Part shown: one piece after another, positions 1 to 9,892 of the stretch | Layout of the letters: every line of letters begins with the position of its first letter | Numbering within the stretch: the first letter of the stretch is position 1 | DNA from: a virus | Strand: one strand, 5' to 3' | Length of the DNA: 56,638 bases | IMG/VR virus record: IMGVR_UViG_3300009494_000003 | Coordinates: 1 to 56,638 of that record | The notes under the pieces: model-generated | What the model was told of the DNA's origin: nothing | Database searches by the model: none | What the model saw: only the letters and a program-made list of their open reading frames with translations | Position numbers and translations under genes: made by a program

Positions 1-1
1 C

Positions 2-850
2 TTCACAGGCCTTGTTCTCGACCCCGTGAAGTGGGTTGATGGCTCCTTTGGCTCCGGTTTGGTCAGTACCGGTCCTTTTCACTTGGAGTTGGTAACGGGG
101 GCTGCCCCATTTTCGGCAGCAGGAGTTGAATCCGTGGCTCAGTGGGGTTCGACCCAGGGCGAAGTACGTTTTACACTGCCTCCAATTTCTGAGTATCCCA
201 CGGATGTCGTTATGCTCATGGTTCTCAGCCTCTGGGTTAGTGTCAATGACCACGCACTAATATATGTTGAGCTGGGTGCTGCGCCCGGGACGCTCGTGTT
301 GCGCTGTGAGATTTATCGCGGGGGTGTCATTATAGATGAACTGATTAAGCCCCTGCCTTGGACGACGGGCTTGTCCACGTTCAAGATCCTGCGCTGGGGT
401 AGCGATCTGTATTTCTATGCCAATGGGAACGAAGTCTGGCGAAGTCAGAGGTTTACCGACGCGGCGGCAAAGTTTCGTGTCGGTTCAACCAATGGTGCGA
501 CCACGTACAATCTTCAGGGCGTCAGGGTCCAGTGGTTCTATTACAGGCCTTTCGCGGTTTTCCAGGACCAGCCGGTTCATGATTCGGTCGTGGTCTCCGA
601 TTTCCGGATGCGTGGGTCTGTGTCTGCAAGCGCGGATGAAAGGCGTGTGCCCGCAGCCTATGCGGGTGATGTGGATGTTCACGCGGTGGGCAATGGTTCA
701 TTCACCAGTACGGATGCCTACGAGTACTACTATGTGGATGCGCTCAAGGTGATCAACAGTACCCAGGCCGATACCCGGTTCTCGATCATCGATGACCCTC
801 AGCTTCTCACGCCTTCGGGTGAGCAAAAAGGTCTTGGAGGGGGCACCTGA
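2..850 (+). CDS. Lectin-like virion (tail) protein, 5' end cut off
   Basis: The reading frame is open to the left edge, so the gene starts outside the window; the GTG at 26 is only the first possible start codon seen. The roughly 280 visible residues are rich in beta-strand-like alternation and aromatic residues, with a stretch around 75-190 (YVELGAAPG, LYFYANGNEVW, VQWFYYRPF) that looks like a concanavalin/LamG-type jelly-roll used for carbohydrate binding. It ends in a TGATG overlap with the next large structural gene, so both are probably co-translated parts of the tail or baseplate. Family assignment is by pattern only; a generic tail-associated adhesin is the safest reading. Confidence 0.55.
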   Translation, partial: FTGLVLDPVKWVDGSFGSGLVSTGPFHLELVTGAAPFSAAGVESVAQWGSTQGEVRFTLPPISEYPTDVVMLMVLSLWVSVNDHALIYVELGAAPGTLVLRCEIYRGGVIIDELIKPLPWTTGLSTFKILRWGSDLYFYANGNEVWRSQRFTDAAAKFRVGSTNGATTYNLQGVRVQWFYYRPFAVFQDQPVHDSVVVSDFRMRGSVSASADERRVPAAYAGDVDVHAVGNGSFTSTDAYEYYYVDALKVINSTQADTRFSIIDDPQLLTPSGEQKGLGGGT

Positions 851-3800
851 TGTCACTTGTTGGCGTGAATCGCTACGCGGAGATGATCAAGGCCATCCCT
901 ACGGGTCCTTTCTGGGATTCGAAGGGAATCGTCGTCCCTTATCGCCATGGCGATACCGAGATCAGGTTGGAGACGGGCAACGCGGCCACGACGTATACGC
1001 TGTACCTCAACGGAGTTTACTCGGGGTCCGTGGTTTCGGATGTCAACGGCAACGTAGTTTTCAGCCGTCATCTGGGGCTTGGGGAGAACGAAGTGAAGCT
1101 GGTCAACAGCATCACGGACAACAGTCTTCACAGCTACGTGACTGTCAGGGAGTACGCACTGTGGCTCATTGCCTACGCCGAGACGCTTGAGAGCATCGAT
1201 GACGACTGGCAGGAAGCCTACGACGATATTTTTATCGAGACCGTGACACTCAACGGTGCCGAAGGCCGGTTCGGGCGCGAGATTGATACGTTCAACAACC
1301 TTGGCCAGGATCTCGACGACTACCGAAAGCTTTTGCATGAGCTGCGGGCGGCGTACCGAAACCAGGGCGGGCGTTTCGGCGGTTTCGAAACAGCCGTGGC
1401 CGAGTTTACACAGGTTCCACCTTTTGGTTATTCCCGAAGAATGTGGGGGCCTAATTGGACTCTCGATCAGTCGATGTTGATCAATGCTCGTTGGAAAGAA
1501 CGTTCTCATGCGCTTTCCTGGACCGCTGCGGCAATCACCGGGGTAACCCTCATGGATGTCGAGCCTGATCTTGCCCAGGGGGCACCCGCGACCCAGATTG
1601 AGTACATGGCGGCCAGTAATGAGCTTCGTTGGAACAATGGCTTCTTTGTGGGTCCATGGGTCCCTGCCACGGACGGTCTCCTTTTTCTCCCGGGTCCGGT
1701 ATCGGCGGTCCCTGCGGTTATTTTGGGTTTGGCCGGGCCGTATGCTCTGGCACCCATGGAGACAACGATTTACCTGGACGATGGGACGGGCACGATCACG
1801 GTGCCGCTGCCCACCGGCTGGCCGGTGCCGACACCGCTTCAGGTTGCGGGCGACATCAACGCCGCGATGGGTTATGCGCTCGCGTCGGTTTACAACAGCA
1901 ACGTGCTTTTGACGAATCCGGCGATTCAACCGGTGTTGAAGATCGAAGATGGGGCCGCGAACGCAGCCATGCGAATCTTTGGTGCTCGGCCTGGGGACGT
2001 CAAGTTCGATCCTGCTATCATAAACGGCGTGACGATCCGTGTTGTTGAGGGCGCACCCGTGATCGCGCTGGATTCGGAGTTCGAGTATCGATATGACGGT
2101 TCTGTTTCGCCTCCGACACGGGAGCTTCGTTGGCATTCGCCTCTTGCGGCCTGGGGGCCATGGGTGCCGATCAGTGGCGACGGTGTTTACCAGATTGTGG
2201 ATTCGTTTCCGATCACCTTGGAGGTTCAGTGCTACGAGGACGAAATGGATGTCCTTGTTGGTCCCTGGCCCGCTGTTGACGCCTTTTTCTTCTCTCTTGG
2301 GTATGGCCGGGAGGCCAGGCAGATCGAGCAGACACAGGGCGTCTGGGTGGAGGTGAATACGAGCCAGTTGCCAGCGGTGGGCATGACCCATGGAATTGAT
2401 GTGATTGATGATGAAACTGCCGGATATGCGGAGCTTCCTGATAACTGGAAGCTCTCGGCTCAGACAGTGGGCACTCTTACGCGGATTTCGGAATCCAGGA
2501 TCGTGACTGACAAGGTCAACCTTTATGATCCGACCCCGGCTTTCCGGTTGTATCTGATAGACGCGACGGTTACCACTCACGAGTTGGTTTCGCGCGTGCT
2601 TCAGTACCCGATGCCTCGACCTGGTCCACGTGGCCAGAATTACCCTCAGCAGAGTCCGGGCCTGTTTTATGATTACGAAGGTTTTAGCGCGAAGTTGTCG
2701 GGCTGGGTCTCCAGTGCCACAGCAGGGGCCACAACAGCCACCCTGGGGTTCTCCTTCGATGACGGTGCTACTTGGGTCACGGGCGCGGCTATGCCGGTTG
2801 TGCAGGATACTGGAGGCTCCTGGTACGAAGACTTCACGTACATCGAATTCTCGACTATCATTCCTGCGGGACTCACGGATAACGGGGTTCTCGTGATGGT
2901 TGCTGTTGATGATCCGGTTTCCATTGAGGTGATGTTTGACAGTTTTCGTGTGGACGTGGAGCGCATCACGTCAAGGGTCCTGGCGAGCAATACTGTTGCG
3001 AGAACGCGGCATCGTCAATACTTTGGGGAGCTTGCATGGGTTTGGTCACCTGATCCGCTGTCGCTGACCGAGCAGGAATATATAGGTTTGCCACACAAGC
3101 GATCTGACAAGAGCGTGCCTGTTTCGGGCGTGACAATCACTCACATTTCGGCGGATACCGACGCAGGGAACGCCAGCTTGGATTACGAGTACAACAGTCT
3201 GGGTGACATTCGGCGTCTTCGTTGGAATTCCTATGGGGGTGCCTGGGGCGTGGGCTTCGGCTGGGTTTCGATTCTGAGCAGCGGGGCGTATATGTTGGCT
3301 GCGAGCGACGGTTCTTCAATTACAGTGCTTGTGGATTACGTCATGTTGCCCATCCTGGCGGGCACACCCCCGGCGACAACGGTAACTCGCGCGGTTGTCA
3401 TCACGGACACGACGGTTAACCAGGGCCATGTTCGCAAAATCTCACCTGCGCACTCATCCATCGATATTTTTGATGTCACCGAGTACGATGTTACCGGGAT
3501 ACCGATCAACCTCAAGGGCGCGGTTACCGAGGCTGATTTTTCTGCGTGTGACCTGGTGAATCTGGACATGCACGCATCGAATCCTTTCCGCTATTCGTAC
3601 TTGCTGCCCACGCTGTTGCCCGTCGAGGATGAGCCCATGGTGTTCGCGGCGATTGCTCCCCACGTGGCCACGCTTCTTTACGACTCGGACCAGGATCAGA
3701 CGCAGGCCATGCTGTTTGAGGATGGGGTCTTGGTGCCAAACACCGAGTGGGCATTCAACTCGGCGTCCGAGATCCAGGTGAACGCTCCTTACTACAATTC

Positions 3801-4434
3801 CAGCGCAGAGTACACGTTCAGCTACAACCCGATCTACCAGGTTACGACGGCGCTTCTCGATTTAGGCGGCCTGACGTTCCAGGATTATGCCTGGTTCGCG
3901 GACTACATGCTCTGGGATCGCATGGAGCACAACGTTGTAGGGCAGATACTCACGGTGCCACTGTTTTTCAACCCGGATACCGGACGCAGCGTGCTGGCGC
4001 ACAGGTCCTCGATGGATATGGCGACGGCCAAGCTCTACATTGAGGATCCGGACGGACGCAGGGAGATTTCGACTTCAAACTGGAGGTTTGTCAACCCGAC
4101 AACGGTTGAGATGGATGCCTCACAGTTCATCAGCGGCGCGGTCTACTACCTGGAGCACGAAGAGATCCGAATGTACCGGCAGAGCGAGCTGACTGTCACT
4201 TTCGAGCATCGGTCCGGGGTGGACGCCCCCGCGTGTCTGGTAGCGGCCTGGACGACCGTGCAGCGAAACGAGAACGTTGACGTGAATCAGACAGTGGGGC
4301 ACCATATTCACCAGCTTCGGCTATCGGTCAGTAGTATTCGAGATTTACGGGATTTTAGAATCAGGTCGTTGGTGCTCAAAGGGCTGCACTTGTTCGGGGT
4401 TAGCCCGAGTGTGCCAGGATTGACCAATGTTTGA
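850..4434 (+). CDS. Large tail/baseplate structural protein (unknown family)
   Basis: An 1194-residue protein starting at an ATG that overlaps the previous stop by one base (TGATG). Composition is typical of phage tail appendages: Gly/Asp/Thr/Val-rich, few Cys, many short beta-type segments. An N-terminal region (about 100-200) is charged and helical and contains a segment around EAYDDIFIETVTLNG. Several similar segments of the form 'ELRW..GPWVP' recur (near residues 255, 425 and 785), suggesting repeated beta-sandwich modules. It sits between a lectin-like gene and a beta-helix tail spike, so a role as baseplate or spike-connecting protein is inferred. I recognise no enzymatic motif. Confidence 0.6.
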   Translation: MSLVGVNRYAEMIKAIPTGPFWDSKGIVVPYRHGDTEIRLETGNAATTYTLYLNGVYSGSVVSDVNGNVVFSRHLGLGENEVKLVNSITDNSLHSYVTVREYALWLIAYAETLESIDDDWQEAYDDIFIETVTLNGAEGRFGREIDTFNNLGQDLDDYRKLLHELRAAYRNQGGRFGGFETAVAEFTQVPPFGYSRRMWGPNWTLDQSMLINARWKERSHALSWTAAAITGVTLMDVEPDLAQGAPATQIEYMAASNELRWNNGFFVGPWVPATDGLLFLPGPVSAVPAVILGLAGPYALAPMETTIYLDDGTGTITVPLPTGWPVPTPLQVAGDINAAMGYALASVYNSNVLLTNPAIQPVLKIEDGAANAAMRIFGARPGDVKFDPAIINGVTIRVVEGAPVIALDSEFEYRYDGSVSPPTRELRWHSPLAAWGPWVPISGDGVYQIVDSFPITLEVQCYEDEMDVLVGPWPAVDAFFFSLGYGREARQIEQTQGVWVEVNTSQLPAVGMTHGIDVIDDETAGYAELPDNWKLSAQTVGTLTRISESRIVTDKVNLYDPTPAFRLYLIDATVTTHELVSRVLQYPMPRPGPRGQNYPQQSPGLFYDYEGFSAKLSGWVSSATAGATTATLGFSFDDGATWVTGAAMPVVQDTGGSWYEDFTYIEFSTIIPAGLTDNGVLVMVAVDDPVSIEVMFDSFRVDVERITSRVLASNTVARTRHRQYFGELAWVWSPDPLSLTEQEYIGLPHKRSDKSVPVSGVTITHISADTDAGNASLDYEYNSLGDIRRLRWNSYGGAWGVGFGWVSILSSGAYMLAASDGSSITVLVDYVMLPILAGTPPATTVTRAVVITDTTVNQGHVRKISPAHSSIDIFDVTEYDVTGIPINLKGAVTEADFSACDLVNLDMHASNPFRYSYLLPTLLPVEDEPMVFAAIAPHVATLLYDSDQDQTQAMLFEDGVLVPNTEWAFNSASEIQVNAPYYNSSAEYTFSYNPIYQVTTALLDLGGLTFQDYAWFADYMLWDRMEHNVVGQILTVPLFFNPDTGRSVLAHRSSMDMATAKLYIEDPDGRREISTSNWRFVNPTTVEMDASQFISGAVYYLEHEEIRMYRQSELTVTFEHRSGVDAPACLVAAWTTVQRNENVDVNQTVGHHIHQLRLSVSSIRDLRDFRIRSLVLKGLHLFGVSPSVPGLTNV

Positions 4435-4491
4435 TGATTTTGGCGAAATTAGCTTTCATCATTTTTCGACGAGATGTTCAGGAGGTTTGTC

Positions 4492-7400
4492 ATGAGAGGC
4501 AGCTTGTTCCCTAATGGTGTCAACGTAGACCACGCGGCGCTCAGGCGCACGGAAACCACCAAGGCCGAGGAGATTCTTCGGAATCGTTTGAATTGGACCT
4601 CACGCGGAATGTATACGGGCGGAGTAATCACGGTAAACACGACCGGGGCACCCCCTTATCTTCATATTGACGTGGCGCAGTTGTCCGGTTTTACCCCGTC
4701 TGGCGATTTCATCGAGACTTCGAGCGATTATTACGACATTTCACTCGATGACGAGACCAACGGAGTCGTCAATCTCGTGTGCGCCGTGTATACAGAGTCT
4801 GAGATCCACCGGCAGCCTCACGAAACAGATGGCGAAACTTGGCCGACGCATTCCGAAGGCGCTTGGCGAATCAGGGTTTACTCCGCAGCCAATTATGCAG
4901 CGTTGCCCACAACTGACGGAAACTTGGCCAGTGATGCCAAGGATCGCTGTCTCATCGTTGGCGAAGTTACGGCAAATGGCCCAGCTTCGTCATTGACGGC
5001 AAGTAGCATCGAGGGGCCTGCTACGTTCTCGAACATCTTGTACGCCAATCCGCGCATCCCCGTGACGATTCCGGGTGTAACCATTTCAGGTGTTTCTCCA
5101 GGTATGTCGACCGGATTGGGAACGCTCGACTATACGTGGGCCGTAGGCCCGGTATACGGCCTCCAGTGGATCTCTTTTGCGGGCGGTGCAGGTGCGGTGG
5201 TGAACCCTACGGTGGATGGCGCGATTGACGTTTTGGACGGAGCGGGTGAATTTCTCACTCTGGAAATCGTTATCTCCCAATTGTCTACAATCAGTCCGAT
5301 CAGCGAGGCTATCGACATCATAAATATGTACGAGCAGGATATTCCGCGTTTGACTGGTGAGGACGATCTGCACAGGAATATGCAGGGCACGGGGACACCG
5401 ACACCGCAGAACCCACACGGGCAAACTCTGGATGATTTTGGTGGAGCCAGCTTTGGGTTGTTGGAAGAGCACCAAGATGTCATGCATGCAGTGGGCATTT
5501 GGCGAGGATCCTCACCCGCAATCTTCAGCGGGTCGATTACCTTCCCCATGGGAGGTGACCTGTTTTCCATCATGAGCCCAGCGTTGTCTGACCTTTATTA
5601 CATCAACGGCAGGAAGCTGAATACACTGACCCCGCTGTCTTTCCAGTTCACCCCGTCAGTGATTCCTAGTTCTGCGTCGGGATCGCACTTCTACGAAATT
5701 TTTGCGGATGACGACGGCGTGGCGGGCGTGACGCTCAAGATGAGCTTCCCTGATCCGCGAACTGTATCAGGTTGCTGGATCGTTGACGCGAGCGACGAGT
5801 ACCCGGTTGGTGCTGCCGACCTGGCGCTGACTGTGACCAACCCGGCAGGTATTTTCCAGTACGCGTTTTCGTGGGACGGCGGTGAGAATGTGACTGCGAA
5901 TGACACCCAGTTGCCTCATATAATAAGGCTCTTTGCTTCGGATGCGAAAAAATGGATTGACGTGTACGTGAATACGGTAGGTGGCGTTGCGAATCCTGAC
6001 GGCGTCTTACCTGGACTTGGCGTGTATTCCGATGTGATCACTATTTTTGCGAGCGCAGATCTTTCGCAGAATTTGCCGATAGCCAGCGTGTGTGGCTGGT
6101 ACGATGCGCTTACTCCAAGGTTCAAAATTGGGTACGCACCTTATAGTGGAACCCGGGACTTTGTTGATAAGCGGATATGGGGCACGCTTGCGACGGAGAA
6201 TATCGCAGATAGTGCTTTGCAGGAGCTTGTGTACAGCCCACAGGATGAACTTCACTACTCTGGTATACTATACTCACGGAGTGCATTGCACGACAACTTC
6301 GAAATTTGGGGGGCTGCGGCCTTGAACATCAATATACGTGGCGGCGCGTATTACTGTCGGGGCGAGCGAATTGATTATGGGGGGGATACGGGGTACGCGC
6401 TAATAGACAATACGGTGAACCTTCTGTATCTGAACCCTGACGGTCAGCTCGGTCTTCTCGATGTTACGGTGGACTTTGTGGGTATGAGCGAAGCCTTGGA
6501 GTACTTGCTAGGTAGGAGCCAATTGATGGAGGACGGGCACACCTCCCAGTATCCTGAGCGCGGAGTCCCTCTTTTTGAGTTTACCACGGCTGGCGGAGCG
6601 ATTACGAATACTCAAAACTTGATGCGTAACGTGAATGGTCCAGTTGAACCCTGGTCAGTCGCGATGTTCACTGCCCAGACGCATCCGGTGTCAGCGTTTG
6701 ATAATTTACGTGCCGCTTTCCTGTATGCGGGGTTAGCCGCAGGTGAATGTGAAATCACATTGACCGGACCAAGCTTTATCACAGAAAAAATAGTCCAGCC
6801 CTTGGGCGTTAACGTTCGAGGGGTCGTGCACGGGTCTATCGCCATGGGTGTTGCATATGGATCCGTGGTGTCTATCGCAGCCATAGACGCTACAGGAATC
6901 TGGGAACTCAGCGCAGGCTGCAAGGTCAAGGACGTGTACATAGATATGCAGGCCGACGCAGGGGCTGTGATCGAGGTCGCAGACAACACTGAGGTCTCTG
7001 GCTGTACATATGTTTCAGGTACACCGAACGCTGATGTTTTCTGTATCTCTGCCCTGGCGGTTTCGAATGTGAGGGTTGAGGGAAACACGGTCACGACTCT
7101 GAGTGGTGCCGTGGTTCTGACTCACGCCAACTGCTCCAACATCAGTGTGACGGGCAACATCATAAATCAGACAGCGAACAATAGCGGACTGGGATACGGA
7201 TTAATCGATGTTGTAGGCACAAACCTATATATTGATGACAACACCCTGACAACGGATAACTCGGTAGACTTTACCACGGGTATCAATATTGCTTCGGGCT
7301 CTTCCCAGGTGCATATCACCGGGAATGCGTTACGGATCGGCGACGGAACCGCAGCGGCAGCGGCAGCGGAGTATGGTATTCGACTCGTTGACAACGTTTT

Positions 7401-9033
7401 CTCAGCCTGGGTCAATAACAACTTCATCAGTAGGGTTGTGGGGGACACCTCGCAGGTAGGCATTGGTATCTCCTCTGAGGCAGGGTCAGACGTTTTCATT
7501 TCAGAAAACACAATCTACTCGTTGGGTGTTGGTATCCAGTTTTACAGTTCGGTTGGTGCTCCCGTCTTTACAAATATCCAAGTTTGTAAAAACGACATCG
7601 TTGCGTGTTACCATCGAGGGATTGACTTTGACATCACTGCGGCACACACACCAGTTATGTCAGGTATTCAGGTAGATGGTAATCGTATTTTCTCGATGAC
7701 CAAGGGGGCCGCAGGGTTGCTTGTCTTTGGTGCCCAATTGTTTGGCATTCGATTTGAAGTGATGGTTGTTGGGGCGGGACACACCACGTACTTTGAAGGC
7801 ATCTCCTTTTCTAATAATAGTCTGTCCTGGTTGGACAACGCGGCGGATGGCACATGGGGTATCTATGCTCAACATTTAGCCAACATTGGTGACGCCACTA
7901 CGGTACTTGGCCTGCGCATAAATGATAACCAGGTGGTGGACTTCATGGCGGATGGTGGCCCGGATGCGGCTGGAGTGTTTGTTGACTTCGCGAATCTGGA
8001 CACAACTCGTGGGGCCACCGTGTCAAACAACGTGATCTCTACTACGTCTTCTGTGAGCAACGTGGGCTCGGCGGTGTGGGGCATCGCCGTGAGCCTTGAT
8101 GAGTGCTGCATTGATGGCAATGTAGTTAAGATCTTGGGTACGACTACAGCAAAACAGGGTAGTGGTATTCTGTCAGCGGGCACGCGGAGCGTGGTCTCTT
8201 CCAATGTCGTGCGTGCGAACTGGGTTGGTATATCCAACCTGGGGCCAGGAGCGGTGGTCAACTCTAACCAGATCGAGGCCTATGGGGTAGGCATATTGAA
8301 TGATGTGGCTGCGACCTTGACTTCGATTAAGGACAATACCGTGGACGTAACAACTGTGAACTCAGTGATAACCGTTCAACCTGCGGATTCATGTGGATGT
8401 ATTGTGGGGGGTGGCGATGTTTCGATCCTGGACAACACGCTTTCGATTTCAGGATCAGGCGTGCCGATTAATGTTCCTGATTACTGTGCCCACATCTATG
8501 TGGCTTCCACCTCAGCCAAGATCTGTGGGAACAAGACTCGGCTCGGAAATACTTTGAAGGCCGTGGGCGGAGTGTCTGGCCCAGGATCTGGAAATCCCGC
8601 CTACCACATTTTTTTTGGGTCGACCGGGGCGATTAACAATGCATTGATAAGCGACAACTTTGTAAACAATTTTGATAATGTTGGCGGGGCAAAATGTGTT
8701 AATGGAATCTGGTTTGAAGATCTGGGGGGTGTGACAAGTCTTACCCACGTTACGGTTAACTCAAACCATATTCGCGGGAGTAACTTGATGCTTCCTGCCC
8801 CTGGGGCGGCTGCATGGGGTGACTACCCCTTTGAATATTGTAATTTGTTGCAAGTGTTAGTTGGCTCGTCATATGCTGTAACGCACAGTAATACAATTTT
8901 GGCCGAGGGTGCAGGTGCGCTCGACTATCCAGCAATATACTGGGCTAACGCGGCAACACAACAACCTTTCCAAGGTGCTCCCTTAATTAAAAGTAGTTGG
9001 GCGACAAAGCTTTCGCCAGTAGCTTATTGGTAG
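4492..9033 (+). CDS. Beta-helix tail spike / receptor-binding protein
   Basis: A protein of 1513 residues. An ATG at 4474 is in frame, but the ATG at 4492 is preceded by a perfect AGGAGG (4480-4485) with a 6-base spacer, so I place the start there. From about residue 750 to 1440 the sequence is a run of short strands ending in Asn/Gly turns (VEGNTV, VTGNII, IDDNTL, ITGNAL, ISENTI, VDGNRI), the hallmark of a right-handed parallel beta-helix as in pectate-lyase-like tail spikes. The N-terminal part (about 1-300) has virion-attachment character, with an alpha/beta segment before the helix. The likely role is binding, and perhaps cleavage, of the host surface polysaccharide. It ends the tail module; a promoter follows. 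Confidence 0.8.
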   Translation: MRGSLFPNGVNVDHAALRRTETTKAEEILRNRLNWTSRGMYTGGVITVNTTGAPPYLHIDVAQLSGFTPSGDFIETSSDYYDISLDDETNGVVNLVCAVYTESEIHRQPHETDGETWPTHSEGAWRIRVYSAANYAALPTTDGNLASDAKDRCLIVGEVTANGPASSLTASSIEGPATFSNILYANPRIPVTIPGVTISGVSPGMSTGLGTLDYTWAVGPVYGLQWISFAGGAGAVVNPTVDGAIDVLDGAGEFLTLEIVISQLSTISPISEAIDIINMYEQDIPRLTGEDDLHRNMQGTGTPTPQNPHGQTLDDFGGASFGLLEEHQDVMHAVGIWRGSSPAIFSGSITFPMGGDLFSIMSPALSDLYYINGRKLNTLTPLSFQFTPSVIPSSASGSHFYEIFADDDGVAGVTLKMSFPDPRTVSGCWIVDASDEYPVGAADLALTVTNPAGIFQYAFSWDGGENVTANDTQLPHIIRLFASDAKKWIDVYVNTVGGVANPDGVLPGLGVYSDVITIFASADLSQNLPIASVCGWYDALTPRFKIGYAPYSGTRDFVDKRIWGTLATENIADSALQELVYSPQDELHYSGILYSRSALHDNFEIWGAAALNINIRGGAYYCRGERIDYGGDTGYALIDNTVNLLYLNPDGQLGLLDVTVDFVGMSEALEYLLGRSQLMEDGHTSQYPERGVPLFEFTTAGGAITNTQNLMRNVNGPVEPWSVAMFTAQTHPVSAFDNLRAAFLYAGLAAGECEITLTGPSFITEKIVQPLGVNVRGVVHGSIAMGVAYGSVVSIAAIDATGIWELSAGCKVKDVYIDMQADAGAVIEVADNTEVSGCTYVSGTPNADVFCISALAVSNVRVEGNTVTTLSGAVVLTHANCSNISVTGNIINQTANNSGLGYGLIDVVGTNLYIDDNTLTTDNSVDFTTGINIASGSSQVHITGNALRIGDGTAAAAAAEYGIRLVDNVFSAWVNNNFISRVVGDTSQVGIGISSEAGSDVFISENTIYSLGVGIQFYSSVGAPVFTNIQVCKNDIVACYHRGIDFDITAAHTPVMSGIQVDGNRIFSMTKGAAGLLVFGAQLFGIRFEVMVVGAGHTTYFEGISFSNNSLSWLDNAADGTWGIYAQHLANIGDATTVLGLRINDNQVVDFMADGGPDAAGVFVDFANLDTTRGATVSNNVISTTSSVSNVGSAVWGIAVSLDECCIDGNVVKILGTTTAKQGSGILSAGTRSVVSSNVVRANWVGISNLGPGAVVNSNQIEAYGVGILNDVAATLTSIKDNTVDVTTVNSVITVQPADSCGCIVGGGDVSILDNTLSISGSGVPINVPDYCAHIYVASTSAKICGNKTRLGNTLKAVGGVSGPGSGNPAYHIFFGSTGAINNALISDNFVNNFDNVGGAKCVNGIWFEDLGGVTSLTHVTVNSNHIRGSNLMLPAPGAAAWGDYPFEYCNLLQVLVGSSYAVTHSNTILAEGAGALDYPAIYWANAATQQPFQGAPLIKSSWATKLSPVAYW

Positions 9034-9055
9034 ACCTCTTTTTTAGGAATAATTG

Positions 9056-9084
9056 TTGACATCAGGTGGACTTTCCTGTATATA
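9056..9084 (+). promoter_or_regulatory. Sigma-70 type promoter for the lipoprotein gene
   Basis: TTGACA (9056-9061), a 17-base spacer and TATATA (9079-9084) match the housekeeping consensus closely, in the 105-base gap after the tail spike. The lipoprotein start codon lies about 48 bases after the expected transcription start, behind an AAAAAAAGGAGATG leader. This suggests the downstream gene can be transcribed by host RNA polymerase separately from the tail genes. Confidence 0.65.
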
Positions 9085-9138
9085 TAAAGGTGACTTGTTC
9101 TTCTCATAAATAGGTGGAGCAAAAAAAGGAGATGTCCC

Positions 9139-9786
9139 ATGAGAAAGTTTATGTTTGGGTTGCTCGTGTCGGCGTGCTGCACTTGCCTGGCCTGCCAACA
9201 TGAGGGGGATATGTATATCACATATCTTTCGGACGGTGGTACAAATGACGCAGGTACGGGTGGTCTGGATGGTGGTGATGCTGACTCAGACTCGGATACA
9301 GACAGTGAAACTGAGACTGACACAGGTGAGCCCGATGCGGGGTCAGATGCAGGGGATATGGGTTGCTTGGAGGGGGACTACACGATTACGAATAGTTTGG
9401 AAGCTCTTTTGTTGCAGCCTTACACCTGTATAACTGGTGGTCTAAGGGTTCAGGCTCCGGGGCTTACAAGTTTGGACCTACCCAATCTTGAGGTGGTTGA
9501 AGGGGATTTGCAAATTATAGGTAACGGCAGTTTGCCGAGTTTTAGCCTGAGCAATCTTGTTTCTGTGGGGGGCCTCAATCACATCATGTATAATGATGTA
9601 TTGACAAGTTTTGATCTGGGCAGTCTTATTTCGTTGGCGGGCGAGTTAGTCGTCTATGATAATGTCGTTTTACCTGATTGTGTGGCATGTGACCTACTTG
9701 GACAGCTTACAAGTGGCCCAGCCTCGGTCTCGGTTTTTAACAATTTTGAAGATTCCTGCTCCCCTGTGCCCACCAACTGCCCCTAG
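9139..9786 (+). CDS. Secreted lipoprotein with acidic linker and receptor-L-like repeats
   Basis: 215 residues. The N-terminus has a basic start (MRK), a short hydrophobic core and a Cys-rich lipobox region: VSAC (Cys13) or CLAC (Cys19) would be the lipidated cysteine. Residues about 40-75 form an Asp/Ser/Thr/Glu-rich low-complexity linker (DADSDSDTDSETETDT). The rest (about 80-200) has repeated leucine-type strands (LTSLDLPNLEVVEGDL, LSNLVSVGGL, LGSLISLAGELVVYDN) like receptor L-domain proteins. Such lipoproteins are familiar from Myxococcota and relatives. It has its own strong promoter and a different style from the flanking phage genes, so it may be a host-derived moron, for example one changing the cell surface or blocking superinfection. 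That role is inference. Confidence 0.65.
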   Translation: MRKFMFGLLVSACCTCLACQHEGDMYITYLSDGGTNDAGTGGLDGGDADSDSDTDSETETDTGEPDAGSDAGDMGCLEGDYTITNSLEALLLQPYTCITGGLRVQAPGLTSLDLPNLEVVEGDLQIIGNGSLPSFSLSNLVSVGGLNHIMYNDVLTSFDLGSLISLAGELVVYDNVVLPDCVACDLLGQLTSGPASVSVFNNFEDSCSPVPTNCP

Positions 9787-9801
9787 CCCTAATCTTTCCT
9801 C

Positions 9802-9830
9802 TTGACATCCTCTTTCCTTCTATATAGTAT
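9802..9830 (+). promoter_or_regulatory. Probable sigma-70 promoter before the winged-helix gene
   Basis: TTGACA (9802-9807) is followed after 17 bases by TAGTAT (9825-9830); an overlapping TATAGT at 9823 is also possible with a short spacer. It lies in the 106-base gap between the lipoprotein and the winged-helix regulator. The -10 element is less certain than the -35. Confidence 0.45.
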
Positions 9831-9892
9831 ACATGAAGAGTCATGGGTCGCCCTCTCAATATGTCAGCAGGGGCCTCGAACGGAGACGCTGA

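Noticed and set aside
853-2580. Long antisense open frame of 575 codons
   Set aside because: It lies opposite the tail protein, has Arg/His-rich composition typical of shadow frames and no ribosome site.
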